A stretch of DNA of 64,000 nt from Hyalella azteca (Eukaryota; Arthropoda; Malacostraca; Amphipoda; Hyalellidae), in assembly GCF_000764305.2 (NCBI RefSeq), contig NW_025936455.1, forward strand, positions 146,812-210,811. The letters run 5' to 3'. Made by a program: the position numbers and the translations under genes. How positions within the stretch are numbered: position 1 is the first letter of the stretch; each line of letters begins with the position of its first letter. The notes below the pieces were generated by a model that saw only the letters and a list, made by a program, of their open reading frames with translations, was not told the origin of the DNA and made no database searches. Positions 11,002 to 23,495 of this stretch are shown piece by piece.

Positions 11002-12056
11002 TATTTTAGAATTGACGTTTGATTTGTTCTTCTGACGTGACCTCCGTTATAAGCTACATCAATATTCCCTACAATTTACAACAGCCCTACCATGCCTACC
11101 TCAATATTCAGCTGTTTTATCCAATTTAAATGTCTGATTCTTATTATTAATTGCAGTGTTATTTTATAAGATTTGCACCACAGTACATATAGATAACAAT
11201 TCTCATATTTTTCCTGATTTTGAGTCGTAAGCTCAGGCTGATGTTGGCAATTCCCTAAGTCGTCTTGATTTTCCTTCGCAAATTAATCATTTCCTTACAC
11301 ATTAATTAGTGGGAGAGATCAAGATTTTGATGAATTCAGTACTTCGATTTTAGCACGAGTTCGAAATTTTTTTACAAACTTTTAGAATTGCTCGCACAGT
11401 TAACAAGAAGTTAGCAACTTCGCTTCTAAATTACGTACCGCAACATTAGTAATGCGCGTTCATGTAAATTCTTGCTTTTTTAAGCTCGTTGGATAGACAT
11501 AGATTTGGATCTACTCTATTAATAACTAAGTTCTAAGCTATCCTTATTTCTATCGCTGTTTATGATGGTGTAGCTGTTCTTGAATTTGTAAATACCTTAA
11601 CTTAAAATAGTCGGAAAGTTATTCTAAACCAAAGTTGACCGTGAGTTTAATTTAGTTGGTGCCCGCACGCTCGAACCATGAGCGCGGTTACCTTCTTTAT
11701 AATTTTGTTATATTTAATCCGCACAAACTAACCTGAGATGATATTTCATGTCAATAAAGATACCCATTCAAGTGTTGTCTTTCTTCTGACCTTGTAGTAC
11801 CTTAAAAACGATTTAATGAAAGCTTACGTTAATTTTATCCTATATTTTCTTCATTCTTTAATCAACAACGAGCTTGAATTCGTCGTTCCTTTGAAGAATG
11901 TTGTTTGTTTCGTATGAAATAAAAACTAAACTTTCATCACCGTATCAATTCAGCGATATCGATTGAATTTATGCATGAAAAGCGTTCGTACAGACTTGTG
12001 GTGCAAAATCATAACCAGATTACCTTAATCAGACCTCAATAGCAGAAATGTTACTG
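11002..12056. other. AT-rich non-coding stretch
   Basis: Nothing recognisable was found: no long frame, no obvious repeat and no RNA gene. Confidence 0.5.
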
Positions 12057-12214
12057 CTACACCCAGAGAAATGGATGGGTCATTTTCCAAATAGTGACAC
12101 ACTGCGTGTAGCACTGATACGCGCCTATTTCTAGCCAAACGTTCAAAATGACCCACACAATGGCAAAAGAGTGTTGCTACGTGGACAAAGTTTCGTTAAT
12201 TCCTCTAAGCTTAG
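12057..12214. mobile_element. MITE family 2, copy 1 (~158 bp)
   Basis: The left end CTACACCCAGAGAAATGGA matches the reverse complement of the right end of copy 2 (CTACACTCAGAGAAATTTA at 61186-61204). The two copies share the internal block AATAGTGACACACT and GCGTGTAGCACT and have almost equal length. The right end of this copy is degenerate (TTAATTCCTCTAAGCTTAG). There is no coding capacity. Confidence 0.65.
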
Positions 12215-12434
12215 GCATAAATAAACGTCATTTTCCCTGCTAAGGATTCGAAGAAACGATTACAGCCAGAATAGACCTTTAAGCAACCATCAGAAGATAA
12301 TGATGAGTGAGACCACAGGCAGAATAGACCTTTAAACAAACAACGGAAGATATTATGAGTGATGCATAACCAAAGCTCACAATCGCAACAATGGTAAACC
12401 CATCAGTGGGACGATCACGGGAAGACAAGTTTAT

Positions 12435-12829
12435 TGTGATTTAGCTTAGTCCTTACGTGGCTCTTAAAAATTTTCATTAATTTTGCCACGCGATAAAGTT
12501 ATTTTTCGTTGCCCCGCCTGGGAAGGCTGGAATGGCGATGGAGCTGCCGAGGACGAAATATAGTTCCCTCGGGCGAGGGAACGGCAAATATCGTTCCCTC
12601 GTTTGCAGTGGCCGCCTCTGCTTACCTTTTTNGGTGATTTAGCTTAGTCCTTACGTGGCTCTTAAAAAAATCTTAGTAGTTTTGCCACGCTATAAAGTTA
12701 TTTTTCTTTACCCCGCCTGGGAAAGCTGGAATGGCGATGGAGCTGCCGAGGTCGAAATATCGTTCCCTCGGCGAGGGAACGGCAAATATCGTTCCCTCGT
12801 TTGCAGTGGCCGCCTCTGCTTACCTTTTT
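12435..12829. repeat. 197-bp near-identical direct duplication split by an N
   Basis: Copy 1 (12435-12631) and copy 2 (12633-12829) both start GTGATTTAGCTTAGTCCTTA and end GCCGCCTCTGCTTACCTTTT. They differ at only about a dozen positions. The N at 12632 lies exactly between them, so this may be two overlapping contig ends or haplotypes not merged. The GC-richer core contains the hairpin at 12761-12781. Confidence 0.9.
12761..12781. repeat. Perfect 10-bp inverted repeat with one-base centre
   Basis: CGTTCCCTCG (12761-12770) is followed by G and CGAGGGAACG (12772-12781), then again CGTTCCCTCG at 12790-12799. In copy 1 of the duplication the first arm has AGTTCCCTCG. Confidence 0.9.
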
Positions 12830-12840
12830 TATCGGCCAGA

Positions 12841-13165
12841 AACAAACCAAAGAGCTACACATTACCTCTTATTTTTTGGCCTCAAACGAATTAAAGAGGG
12901 GGATATTACCTCTTTTCCGCCACGATGAAAACGAGCTAAAGTATAAAGAACAATACCATTTTTTTTGCCACGAACGAATCCAAGAGTAGAACATTATCTC
13001 TTTTCGATTACGATGCGAACAAACTTAAGTGTAGAAAAAATTTCTTTCTTCTCGGCTGCAAACAATCTACGGAGCAGAAGAATGCCCTTTTCTCGGTATC
13101 AAACAAATTAAAGGCCTAAAAATGACCTATTTTCCGGGATTGAACGAACTAAAGAGCAGAACCGT
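12841..13165. repeat. Highly diverged ~43-bp minisatellite, about 8 copies
   Basis: Units begin AACRAAYY(A/T)AAG(A/T)G at 12841, 12884, 12930, 12973, 13018, 13061, 13102 and 13143. Spacings are 43, 46, 43, 45, 43, 41 and 41 bp. Each unit continues with an A-rich middle, then a TTACCTCTTTTC-like pyrimidine block and GCCACGA or similar. The copies are too diverged to be recent. The short overlapping open frames here are by-products. Confidence 0.75.
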
Positions 13166-16100
13166 TTTATCATGCCATAGTTCTGGTGTATAACAGATAA
13201 CAAGAAAAAAAACGTTGTATGGAATATATTTGTATATTTATAACACGTTTTTATTCTGTTGCCGAACGTGTGAAATCCCTGCGTTACCAATTTTAATCCT
13301 GTTGCCTTTATTGCACTTTCCATGTAAAGACTTGCACTTAATAAACTGGCCAAATGCTCACACTTGAATGTACGCTATTGAATTTTATTGTTGAAAAATC
13401 GCTCGTTTTGCATTTATGCTTCCATTGTCTAGCAAATGACTGGAAAATGTTATTTCACCGTGAATTTACATGTTAAGTAAAAGATATGCTTGTGAAGTCA
13501 ATATTACTGGTTTTCACTGCGAGTCAATATTTAGGTTTTACCAGTTGCTAGTAATTTTTGTATATTATCAAATATAAAATTTAGGCTTATATAATTAAAA
13601 AATTCTGAAATTGGGAAGAAACTTCTGTACAATTGTTCACTTCAACGTCTGCGTCCCACAATCGCCTGAAGATCCGTTTAAGACTGAAAGAAACGTGTAT
13701 GCCATTTCAAAGCGTCGTTTAAAATTTTACAAAGCAAGGTTGGTCATTTTTTTACTGTCTAATTTTTTTTCTATATGACATGTCCGCCATGTCAACAACC
13801 ACTTAGAATTTTTGACGACATCCTTCTCTCTTTTTAGCGCATTTTCTCATTTATGGAATTTATTGCCGTAGCTATTAAGGCAATTTGTTATTGGGCATAC
13901 AATGAACGACGCGGCCAAACATTTGCGAGTTATGAAAAGGGATTAATGGGCTGTGACTAGAAAAAAATAAACTGTGATTGAAAGTAATTAAATTTGAAAG
14001 CTATTGACAAATTTACTGGGAGATTTTTATTTACATTTACTAAAAATTATAGAAGAACATTTTAATAATTCATACAACATGCTTAATCTTATTTAAATTT
14101 CTAATTAAGGTGTTTGAAAGTCTAATTTCAAATTATTTAATCTCTAATTAATTAAAGTGCGATGACCCACGGAAAGGCCAAATGCATTGTGCATAGCTAT
14201 TAGGACTGTCACGCTCATTTTTATGAGTGTAAGCATGTACCAGTAAGTATGGCAGTCTCATTCATTTACAAGGTGGAATCTAGATAGGCATCCACTTCCA
14301 CCGCCGCATAAAGACTTTTTTTACAAATTCTAGATACCGTCGTGTAATAATATCTAAATCTAATACCACTGTAATGAATGATACCAAATAGTTGTTCCGT
14401 AGATGTTACTGAGATTAATTAATTGAAACGCCATTTTATTTTCAGAAAACAGCAGATGTTGCTATAATTTAATGTGTACACTGTTGAATTTTTTACTTTT
14501 AATCGTGCAACGAGCCATTTTATGATGCGCATTCACAAGAAGAACTCGTAGGATTCTAACCACATTAATGCAGGCAAATAGGTAAATTTTTCTCGCCGGG
14601 ACAAAAGATTTGCTTTAATGATTAAGAATTTTTGCTAGTACTTTTAAAAGTCAATAATTGTAATAAAATTTCAGGTGCCAACATACAACACACAAAATAA
14701 TCACTCAAATGCTTGAACAGGGATTTGTAAATGTTCAATTATTTGGTCTCTTTCATTCTATATTGTAGTTTCTCTACCGTAAAATCCACTCCAAAACCAT
14801 TTGCCATTTTAAAGCGGCTGAAATGTGTCCTATTCGAGTTAAAAACTCTAGAGGAAACGAGTTGCCTTTGAAGTGAATCAATTGCATCGAAATCCTAATG
14901 ATTTCCAAATAAATCACTTTCAGGCGTCGGGCAAGCTTCGCAAGCCTAAGATACGTTTGAACGAAATCCGCCGATAAATAATATAACATTGATTCTGTTT
15001 CGGAGACGGGCGGAAATAAATACGTAAGCCAATTATTACATTTGGGATTTCAGGTATGATTCGGAAAGTTTCGGGAAGAGCTGTTACTTGTATTGATGCA
15101 AAACGTTATCGTTGTTATGTAAATACCAGAACTTTATTATTTATTTACGTTATTTATGGCACGACAGTTTCCAGGTATAAAAACTACTAAAAAGTAAATT
15201 GTAAATTTTAATGTTTTTTGTTCTGTTACGACTGATCGTCAATTCTGTATTGTGTTTTTTCGTCTGCTTGAGCGACAATTTCGCACTCACCTTCCCCACT
15301 AGGTTCATGGACGCAGTTCAGCACAAGTCTTCATCTCGTAACCGAGAAAGTAATGCATGTTTTCTTGAGTGACTGCTCAGCATTTTCTTGAGCTCATACA
15401 CTTGATTCACGGCAAATGTTTTCCTGTTGGTTTTTGACTCCTCCGCTTGAAGAAAAAACTTGCACTAATTCTGTGCTTGAGGGCTTTTTGTGCGTGGGTG
15501 GTTTTTATTCGTGCACCTCATCACTTTGCTCCGAGATTCCGAGCAGCCAAATCAGGCCGTGATAACATCGCTGCGGCGAAAAACTGGCAAGGTTCATTTG
15601 GCCCCCCGAATTCGTTAAGGAATTCAAAAAATCCAAAGAAAAATATGCTAAAACTTGCCAAAAGTCTCCGAGAAGCAGATGCCAGAAATTCCACGTGCGC
15701 TTCATGAGGCTGGATTCGCCGAGAAATTTGGGCTGGATTTGCCGTGAAATTATGTACTCTATTTCAGAGAGAACGCCTCCGCCCAACCGTGCTCGCCGCA
15801 CGAGATCTTGCGAGTCCAACACCTTCAACTTTCCGAGTTCCAGGCTGGAATTAATAGCCTCTAAATTTTTGGGAATTCTGCTTCAATATGAAAGTGAGAC
15901 ACGACCAGGTGCTGTGGGATGTTTGCTCCTTTGATTTTCTGAGGAGAATTAATTGAATTTCAGTAGGAGTGTCAATCTCCTGCCTATAACAAATAAAAAA
16001 TGCTTGAAACTGATTCGTGAACATTCATTTTAAGAGGAAGATATTTTGGCAAATTTTAATGGAACGGTGTTTATTTACGTTCATTTACAGCTTAAAAATA

Positions 16101-16974
16101 ATGCATATTAAGGAATTGAGATTGAACAGCTATATTAAGAATAACTGGAGAGTAGATTTAAAAAAGTATGCAACTATTCTGACCTTATGAAAGTTTCCTT
16201 TCTGCATAAAATTATTTACTTGTGTACCGCTTTCTCGAAACATCTATATTTAGTTTAGGTACGTAGACTAAATTGCATTAAATGTGATCGCGTATTTTTG
16301 AAGTACTGTATAGTTCAAATTAGGTTTCCATCTGAAGCATAATATGTATCTTTCATTTAAGGCATTGGTATATCCGTTGTTGGAGAGAGAAATATTTTTA
16401 AAATCTCTTATGTTCAGTTATTCACTGTAGATTCTTCTTACCTAGCATTGTTGTAGTGGCGCAATAAAGGGATAACTTCGTAATTCAAACACGAGTATTC
16501 AAATGCACAAATTTCAAAATAAATGAATTTGGGCCTTATCATCTCATTCCTCATTTTGGTCTCTAACTATTAGCTTTGACGTGTAACTCCTTTAAGAGTG
16601 GTTTATAAAAATGGGAACATTTACTACCAGTACTTTCAAAATTCTGGCGAAAAAATAAGTTTAGAGATTCGAGGAGACTAATCCAAAATGGTAATTTTAT
16701 GACAAAACCTATCTACTTAATATTATATTCAATCATTAAAATGTGCAGTTGATAACTGTCAATATGTGAGTAATATGACAAGTTTAGAAAAGAGGCTTCT
16801 TTTCAATTGAATGACAATGACTGCAATCTTCAGGTGGCCTAGTGAGTCAACGTAGCCGCGGTACTCTCATTAAATTAGTATGGCAAAGGCCACTCTCGCG
16901 TGCTGGGATCAACAAATTAACAGAAGAGTCAATGCTATTGCAAACCATTAAGAATTTTTGATAGATTTCGTCAA
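13166..16974. other. Non-coding stretch with one GC-richer patch (15440-15940)
   Basis: Mostly AT-rich sequence without recognisable features. At 15447-15934 the DNA is richer in GC and open on both strands (15447-15707 plus, 15505-15828 minus, 15695-15934 plus). The minus-strand frame has 107 codons but no domain I recognise and no flanking splice pattern I trust. It could be a decayed repeat or an unrecognised exon. Confidence 0.35.
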
Positions 16975-17687
16975 CGTGCAGCCGAATAAAAATACGGTTG
17001 ATTGTAAATTAAAATTTTAATGAGTCACAGCCGTTGCTTCAATTTGATTCCATTTTATGTCAAATAATTGAACTCAATTATTGACGTGAGGCATCATGAA
17101 CCCTTTAATATTCGCCTTATTGACTGTAAATTGACTAAAATAAAATAATAATATTTATGACGAAAAATAAATGATTTGTACACTATATATAGCTGCGTGT
17201 CATTTCAGTGCATATTAAATCACTTATTTGTTCATTTTATTCGCTCAATGCTTAGGCAGCTCTATTGCCCGTGCTTAAGTACTTGCACAAAATTTTCTTG
17301 TTGTCAAGTGTGCTCGAATTTCTAGATCTATTTGCAATTACCCACATATTTATCTGCAATAATATTATATTAACAAAGGAATTCCAATTACTCAAAGTAG
17401 GCGAAATTAATGTGTTGGAACACAGAGTTGAGGAAAAGCAACGTACGTCTGATATACTGTCTCTCCAATATTCCGAGTATGGTTTTTGCAAGCTAACAGT
17501 TCTCACACATATTTTAATATTGCTCAAAACGCTGGAGTGAAGTGTTTCATACTCGAATTCCAGATGAAATAGGAAACAAAAGTTAGCGACGCAGCTAAAG
17601 TTTGTGGAGTTTTTCGAGGGGACGCTCGTCTGGGCCAGACATAGCGGTCATCTTTCTTGCCAGGCGTTGTCATGTCAGAGTGAGTGT
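16975..17687. repeat. Segment present twice (second version at 33025-34686)
   Basis: From GCAGCCGAATAAAAAT to GCGTTGTCATGTCAGAGTGA this segment recurs with roughly 5% differences at 33025-33326 and 34290-34686. The other version is interrupted by an 887-bp transposon and about 75 bp of unmatched sequence. This version holds the transposon-free site near GTGCTTAAGT (17271-17280). Confidence 0.85.
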
Positions 17688-18894
17688 TGAATGAAAAGTG
17701 GAGTGAAGGGGTGAAGAAGGGGGTGTTTGAATGAGGAGTGGGAGGGGGTGGAGGGCCCGGAAACTCTAATTTGTTTCCCTCCGTTTGTTGGCACGGACAC
17801 TCCATTGTAATTTCCCTACGGGATGCAGATCTCCGTAAAGCCGACCTCTCATCCCTCCGCATCTTGGGAGGAGTTCTCCGAGAACAGCCTTTGAAAATCT
17901 GTCAACTTTTCATGTAATGGCTTAAGAAATCTCCAAAACACAAATATCGCATGTCGAAGTTATGGCAGGATCATATAATCCACGAGAACAAAAAAAAAAA
18001 TCATTGGTCATTGCTATGGACAGCTGGGCTCCGAGAAAATAAGAAAAATTATAAAATCAGTAAATATGTTATCCCGAAGTACTACTAAACTTAGGAGTAA
18101 ATATGAAAATTCCCGCATAACAATATCATCACTGTTGAATTCACTCGATGTCTAAAACTAGAATGTTACCTTGATTTTTTCCACTTGCAATGTTTACCAG
18201 CGCAACAGTTTATCTTAGATCCACGAAACGAAATAAAATCCGCCGTAATGAACCAGTAAGAAAATTTTAGCTGCGTCGCTCGTCGTCATTTTCCTTGTCT
18301 GATTCGACGCGTCAACAAAAGCGCACCACAAAAACCTCAGCCAAAGAGCTGATAAAACAGACGGCGGGGGAACGAGCAGGGAAGGGAAAACATTTTCACT
18401 GGAATTATTTTGAAAGCTAAAATTCCTTTTTGATTTGTGATGGGTGCAAAAATACGATAGTGGAAGGGTGCAAACAACTTGAAATTAAATTCTAAAAAAA
18501 CATAAGGTGGAAAAATTAGGTAGTTTTATTTTATTTAGAAAAGTTTTTGCAAGTTATGCATATTTATAAAATTGTTCAAAGCCGTTCGAAATTCACTGTC
18601 CACATAGAAAAGTGCAATCATTAAATTTTCTAACTGAAGAGCTCCAAAACGTATCCCCATCGTTAGAATGGCGAGGAAAGAAACGAATGCAAAGCGAACA
18701 AGAAAATGAGGATGCACAAGTAAAGCACAGGTGTCTTCGCATTTTGAAAAGACTCCTTTTTGGTCGTCTCAAAAGAGTCGCGTGAGTGATTGAGTGAAGG
18801 TTTTAAGGATTTCCGTGGGGAGAGCTGCATGGCGTCTAGATGACGCCAGCTCCTCGTTTGTTGTCCTGCATGAAAAAAGAGAACAATACAAAAG
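17688..18894. other. Non-coding stretch
   Basis: There is a purine-rich patch at 17690-17760 (GTGAAGAAGGGGGTGTTTG, GGGAGGGGGTGGAGGG). The minus-strand frame 17524-17862 crosses it and is rich in Pro and Thr only for that reason. No other feature was recognised. Confidence 0.45.
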
Positions 18895-19375
18895 ACAGAA
18901 AATCTAGCAGAGAATAATATTAAAAGCCGAAGAATCTAGCAGTGATAAACACTAAAGACGGAAGATCTAGCAGAGAATAATATCAAGAGCCGAAGAATCT
19001 AAAAGTGATAAATACTATAGACGGAAGATCTAGCAGAGAATAATATCAAAAGCCGAAGAATCTAACGACGAATCTAACTGTGATAAATATTATAGACGGA
19101 AGATCTAGCAGAGAATAATATCAAAAGCCGAAAAATCTAGCAGTGATAAATACTATAGACGGAAGATCTAGCAGAGAATAATATCAAAATCCGAAGAATC
19201 TAGCAGTGATAAATACTACTGTATAGACGGGAAATCTAGCAGAGAATAATACCAAAGACCATGAACTATCCTAAAAAAACAGGAAATATACCAGTGATGA
19301 ATACTAAAGACAGAAAATATAGCAAATATAAAGACAGAAAAATCCAGCAAATTCTAAAGACAAAAAATCCGTAAT
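18895..19375. repeat. 63-bp tandem array, about 6 copies with degenerate tail
   Basis: AGCAGAGAATAAT recurs at 18906, 18969, 19032, 19107, 19170 and 19238, giving periods of 63, 63, 75, 63 and 68. The longer steps come from a 12-bp internal duplication (AATCTAACGACG) and a 5-bp insertion (CTGTA). Units contain GACGGAAGATCTAGCAGAG and CCGAAGAATCTA. After 19260 shorter decayed pieces (AAAGACAGAAAATATAGCA) continue to about 19375. Confidence 0.95.
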
Positions 19376-22065
19376 GTAAAATGTAAAAGCCTGTTGAAAA
19401 TTGTGAGTATTAGTAGAAAAAGCAAGTAAAATCGGTTAAATATTAGATAAAAGAAATAAATTTTCTCACTCTGACATCGGACCAAGCTTAAGCCTGATCC
19501 CAACATTGTTTCCTACGAATCGACACAACGCAGAAGCCATACATTTTTGCTTCAACATCACAAATTTATTCAATTACCTCTCTTGATTGAAACAGTAATG
19601 GATTGCTCCACAGGACACACTAACTCATGTTAAACAATAATGGACTGAAATTTATCAGAGAACAATCAATGTGCTGTTCATCACTAAAACGTAGTCGAGA
19701 GCATAACACGATTATGCCACGAGGAAAGGATAGCTTATTTTACTAAGAATTAAATAAGTTTTAGCAGGAGTTCAGAAAAACCCCGTTCTTCAACATAGCC
19801 ACGTGTTCATAAAAGGGGTCTGCCACGAACAGCGTTTGCAAGTAAACTTCTGCAGGGAAGTCTGTTCACGCAAGTTGCACAAACTTTGCAAGCTTCCATG
19901 ATATTATAATTACGAAACGGTGTTCCAGTAGCCTTATTTAAAATGACTTAAAAGCCTTTTTTAAATCCTGTTGATGCTGCTGTCCCCTCCAGATGTTTTT
20001 CAATTGCTCGCACGATTATTTATTGATCAAGTAAAAAGATTTGAATTTCAAATCCGTTTGCATTTGAACGCTTTGCACTTGAAGCTGCAGAGCAAATCTT
20101 ATTTTCCGAATAAATCGAATAGTAATTTTTACCTTCGAATGAAAATGAGGTTGAGCATTTTATTTGCAGTCGTGTGATTAGAATATTCTGACTACATTAT
20201 TTATCATCGTGAAAAATTATAAATATTGGTGACCATATTTGCGTTTTCAAAAAATTTATCGAGAGAAAAATAAAGAAATGCAAAGCCAGTTATTTCAAAG
20301 AATGAATAAAAAATTGACGTTTTTTTAAAGTTATGATATTTTACAAATTTCTCATAATAATGGTACATGTTTTGATTAGTCAACAGGAATTCAACCTATA
20401 CGCAAAGACCAAAGAATGTTCGATAATTAATGTTCGATAAACTTTTCCTATTTATAAAATATAAAGGTAGAAAATATAATATTGATATTTATATATAGAT
20501 AATACAAACCGAACTTCTTTCTTCATCGAATTGGCATATTAAATTAAGTGATGAAGAGCCCAGTTTTTCAAGGATTTGACAGGAAAGTTACCAATCAGTT
20601 TTCTTACTAGGTTGAAGAATTACTTAGGAAATATTGGCAAGCCCCGTGTAGATATCCTCGAGCTCGATAACGAATACTGTTGAGTAAGTTTCTTGATTGC
20701 GAACTGCAAAAGTTTGCTGGAGCCAAAAAGTGCCGAAGGCATAAGATTGAAACACAAGAAACAAAGTTCTGTAAATTTGTGATCAAAGTCGCCATTAGCA
20801 ATCAGGATACAACACACTTAATGTTGTAGTAAATAATGTTCCGCTATATTTAGCCATGCTTCTGAACGAACATTGCAAATTTATCAATCGACTGCTTGCA
20901 AATTTCCATCATTTTAATATACGAGCTCCCGTTACATTAATATTACACACATTACATTAATACCTTACCATAACATATTATTTCTGAAAATAATATCAAT
21001 AATAATGATATAAAAAATAGCAATTATTGAAAATATGAAATTATTTTCTCACATTTCAATAGTACATTAAAATCTCTTGTGAGTAGGTCATATAAACGTT
21101 TTTCAAAACAAACGCTGATATGGCAACTGTGCTTCTGTTCACCAGCTACGCCGCGAAAGGCCTTTAATCAAGAAACTTTTTCTGTAACTGACAAACAAAC
21201 ACAGAATTTCTCAAGCATCTTATGTTGACGTCAACAGAGATGAAATGAAAGCTTTGATGCAGGCATTTTTAAGTGCGGCGATTTTTGTAATATAATTGGA
21301 GCAGAATATTTCATTCGATAAGTTCATTTGAGAAGGCGCTGATAGAATCAGCAAAATTGACTTTGGCGAGAGCTTTTAGCTGCGAAAATGACACCAATGT
21401 TGAAGCTTCTGAGCTAATTTTTATTTTTCATCTGTCATGTCAGTTTACAATTCCCTCATGCATGAAAGATAAAAAGGTCTTTGGCTGGATTGATATTCTG
21501 AAAATGTTGGATGTTATATCCAAATCGCATTTCGATTTCAGTGTTAATAATGATATATATAACGTTTCCTGCGCTGACATTTTGAACCGATTCTCTGAAT
21601 TTTTTTTTTTCGAATTATCTCATGAGAAAACAAATAAATTTAGAGTGATCAAGATCCCAGATCATATCGAGAATGTTGTTGAATCACTCGAAATTTGAGT
21701 TTTTGATAAATTGATTTAATTTATTTTTCTCGTTACCGAACCGAATCAAACTTCTCGGTATTCCTACCATTTTACGGAACTGTCAATGATTAATGCTATG
21801 GAAAAATAAAAATATAGTGAGTTCATTTTGCGAATTATTGCATGACCAAGAAGGGCCCAAAAGAGAGTAGGCCCAAAGCGTTAACCAAGAAATAGGCTCC
21901 CCTGGAGCTATCAGAGGCAAAGCGAAATTCTGTAATTTGATTGGCCGAGCTAACGACGGTCTTTCAGTAGCAGGCGCGCGTAAATTGGGCGTCGATTGAA
22001 GAAGTTTTTGACCCAAAGAGAAGGTAAGAGCTGTGCTAATGTCTTCCTTTCTGCCCGTTTGCCTT
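19376..22065. other. AT-rich non-coding stretch
   Basis: No gene recognised. The 113-codon plus frame at 21357-21698 has AT-rich random composition and ends in TGA without known motifs; there is a T9 run inside it. I leave it uncalled. Confidence 0.45.
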
Positions 22066-22219
22066 TACTCGCCATAGTTACACGTATACTCTCCATAGTT
22101 ACACGTATACTCGCCATATTTACACGTATACTCGCCATAGTTACACGTACACTCGCCATAGTTACACGTATACTCGCCATAGTTACACGTATACTCTTAA
22201 TAGTTACTCGTACACTCTC
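22066..22219. repeat. 21-bp tandem array, about 7 copies (short version)
   Basis: The unit reads GTTACACGTATACTCGCCAT plus A, with variants TCCAT, TTTACAC and CGTACAC. Because 21 is a multiple of three and the unit lacks stops, both strands appear open with seven-residue repeats (for example ASIRVTM). These are not credible proteins. The flank to the right matches the flank of the much longer array at 31 kb. Confidence 0.95.
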
Positions 22220-23495
22220 AGGAGCTGTCCGCATAACCATAGAATTTTTATAGTTGTATTTTAGCTCTGAACACGAGAATTAACTAATTTTCTGCAGCGA
22301 GCATCGTTAACTTGAGAAAATTGTGCCACCAATTCGATCACGTCTTGAGAATTTTTACTACTGTTAATAAGGCTATATAGATAATCCTATTTATGAAACC
22401 AGAATTGAAAATATTCAATCCTATCTGTGGGGAAATAGGAAATTGATCATACGTACACAGAGAGAAGCTTTTAAATTTCTGATTCATTAGTACGCTCAAA
22501 CTCGAAAATAACGTTGCTCTCCAACTTATGCGTTATGCTCTGGGGAAATACATCTGAATAATTTACCAAACTTAATTTTTTTGTAGTCGCACTCAATTAG
22601 AATAGCATCGTGAACGCAAAAAATGTAGAACTATCAAATACTAAGTGTGTTGTTGCACTATTTGATTTGTAGTTTTCAGTGATTATGAAAACGAATAATT
22701 TCTTGCACGACAAAAGTTATGCAGTTGTACTGTACATTCACAACCTACTTCTGCTGCGCTACAGTAGTACCTTGTGCTGTGACAGTTGTACAGTTGTAAT
22801 GTTATTCAGAACCTATTTCTGCTACATTATATTACAACTGCAATGCAGCAGAAGTGCTGTTTATTGACAACCTATCTTCTGCTGCGCTATAGTTGTACCT
22901 TGTGCTGTACGAAGTACAATCACAAAGTACGAAGATTAAAGTGAGCTACTACCAAACCTCGAATGTAGAAGAGTAACTCAGAAATTTGTAAGACTTTTCT
23001 GATTTAGTTAAATGGTATTCTGCGAAAAACCGTTCAACGTGGCGGCCATTTATTTACCGTCCGATTCTGCGAGACCGAACAGGATGACAGTTATACAATA
23101 CCTGGCCATTCATAGGCCCTATTCAATAGAACGGACTTATAAAACGTGTAATAATAGCCATAGTTATCAGGTCTCGCTCAAGAGGTTTCATATTATAGGG
23201 CAGAACGACTTGCGCCCTCCATGCTGTCTATTTGCCTTTGATGACAATTGAAAAGTTATTCCTGTCATCACAATGGCGAAGTTGATTAGAATTGATTTGA
23301 ACGTCAATTGTGGACATGATCGGTGATATTCAACTTAACAAGGTAAATTCACATAATAAAGCACAAACGACGTTGTTGTAAATTAGTAAATTTTTGTGAA
23401 AAAGAAATGAATGTTAGAAGAAGAAGTTATTTTAATGAACGAAAGAACGACCTGTTCACTTTACATGATCTATGAAGCCAGGGTGAAGTTTAAAT
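22220..23495. repeat. Segment present twice (second version at 31800-32934)
   Basis: The shared sequence starts with CTCAGGAGCT beside the 21-bp array. It runs through AAATTGTGCCACCAATTCGA, TGGCGGCCATTTATTTACCG and GCCAGGGTGAAGTTTAAAT. The first kilobase differs at several percent with indels, including a local expansion at 22726-22900 where CACAACCTACTTCTGCTGC-like sequence is repeated about 2-3 times against once in the other version. The last 241 bp (23255-23495) are identical to 32694-32934. Confidence 0.9.

Noticed and set aside
22066..22219. CRISPR-like array
   Set aside because: Units are directly contiguous with no spacers, and the DNA is eukaryotic.
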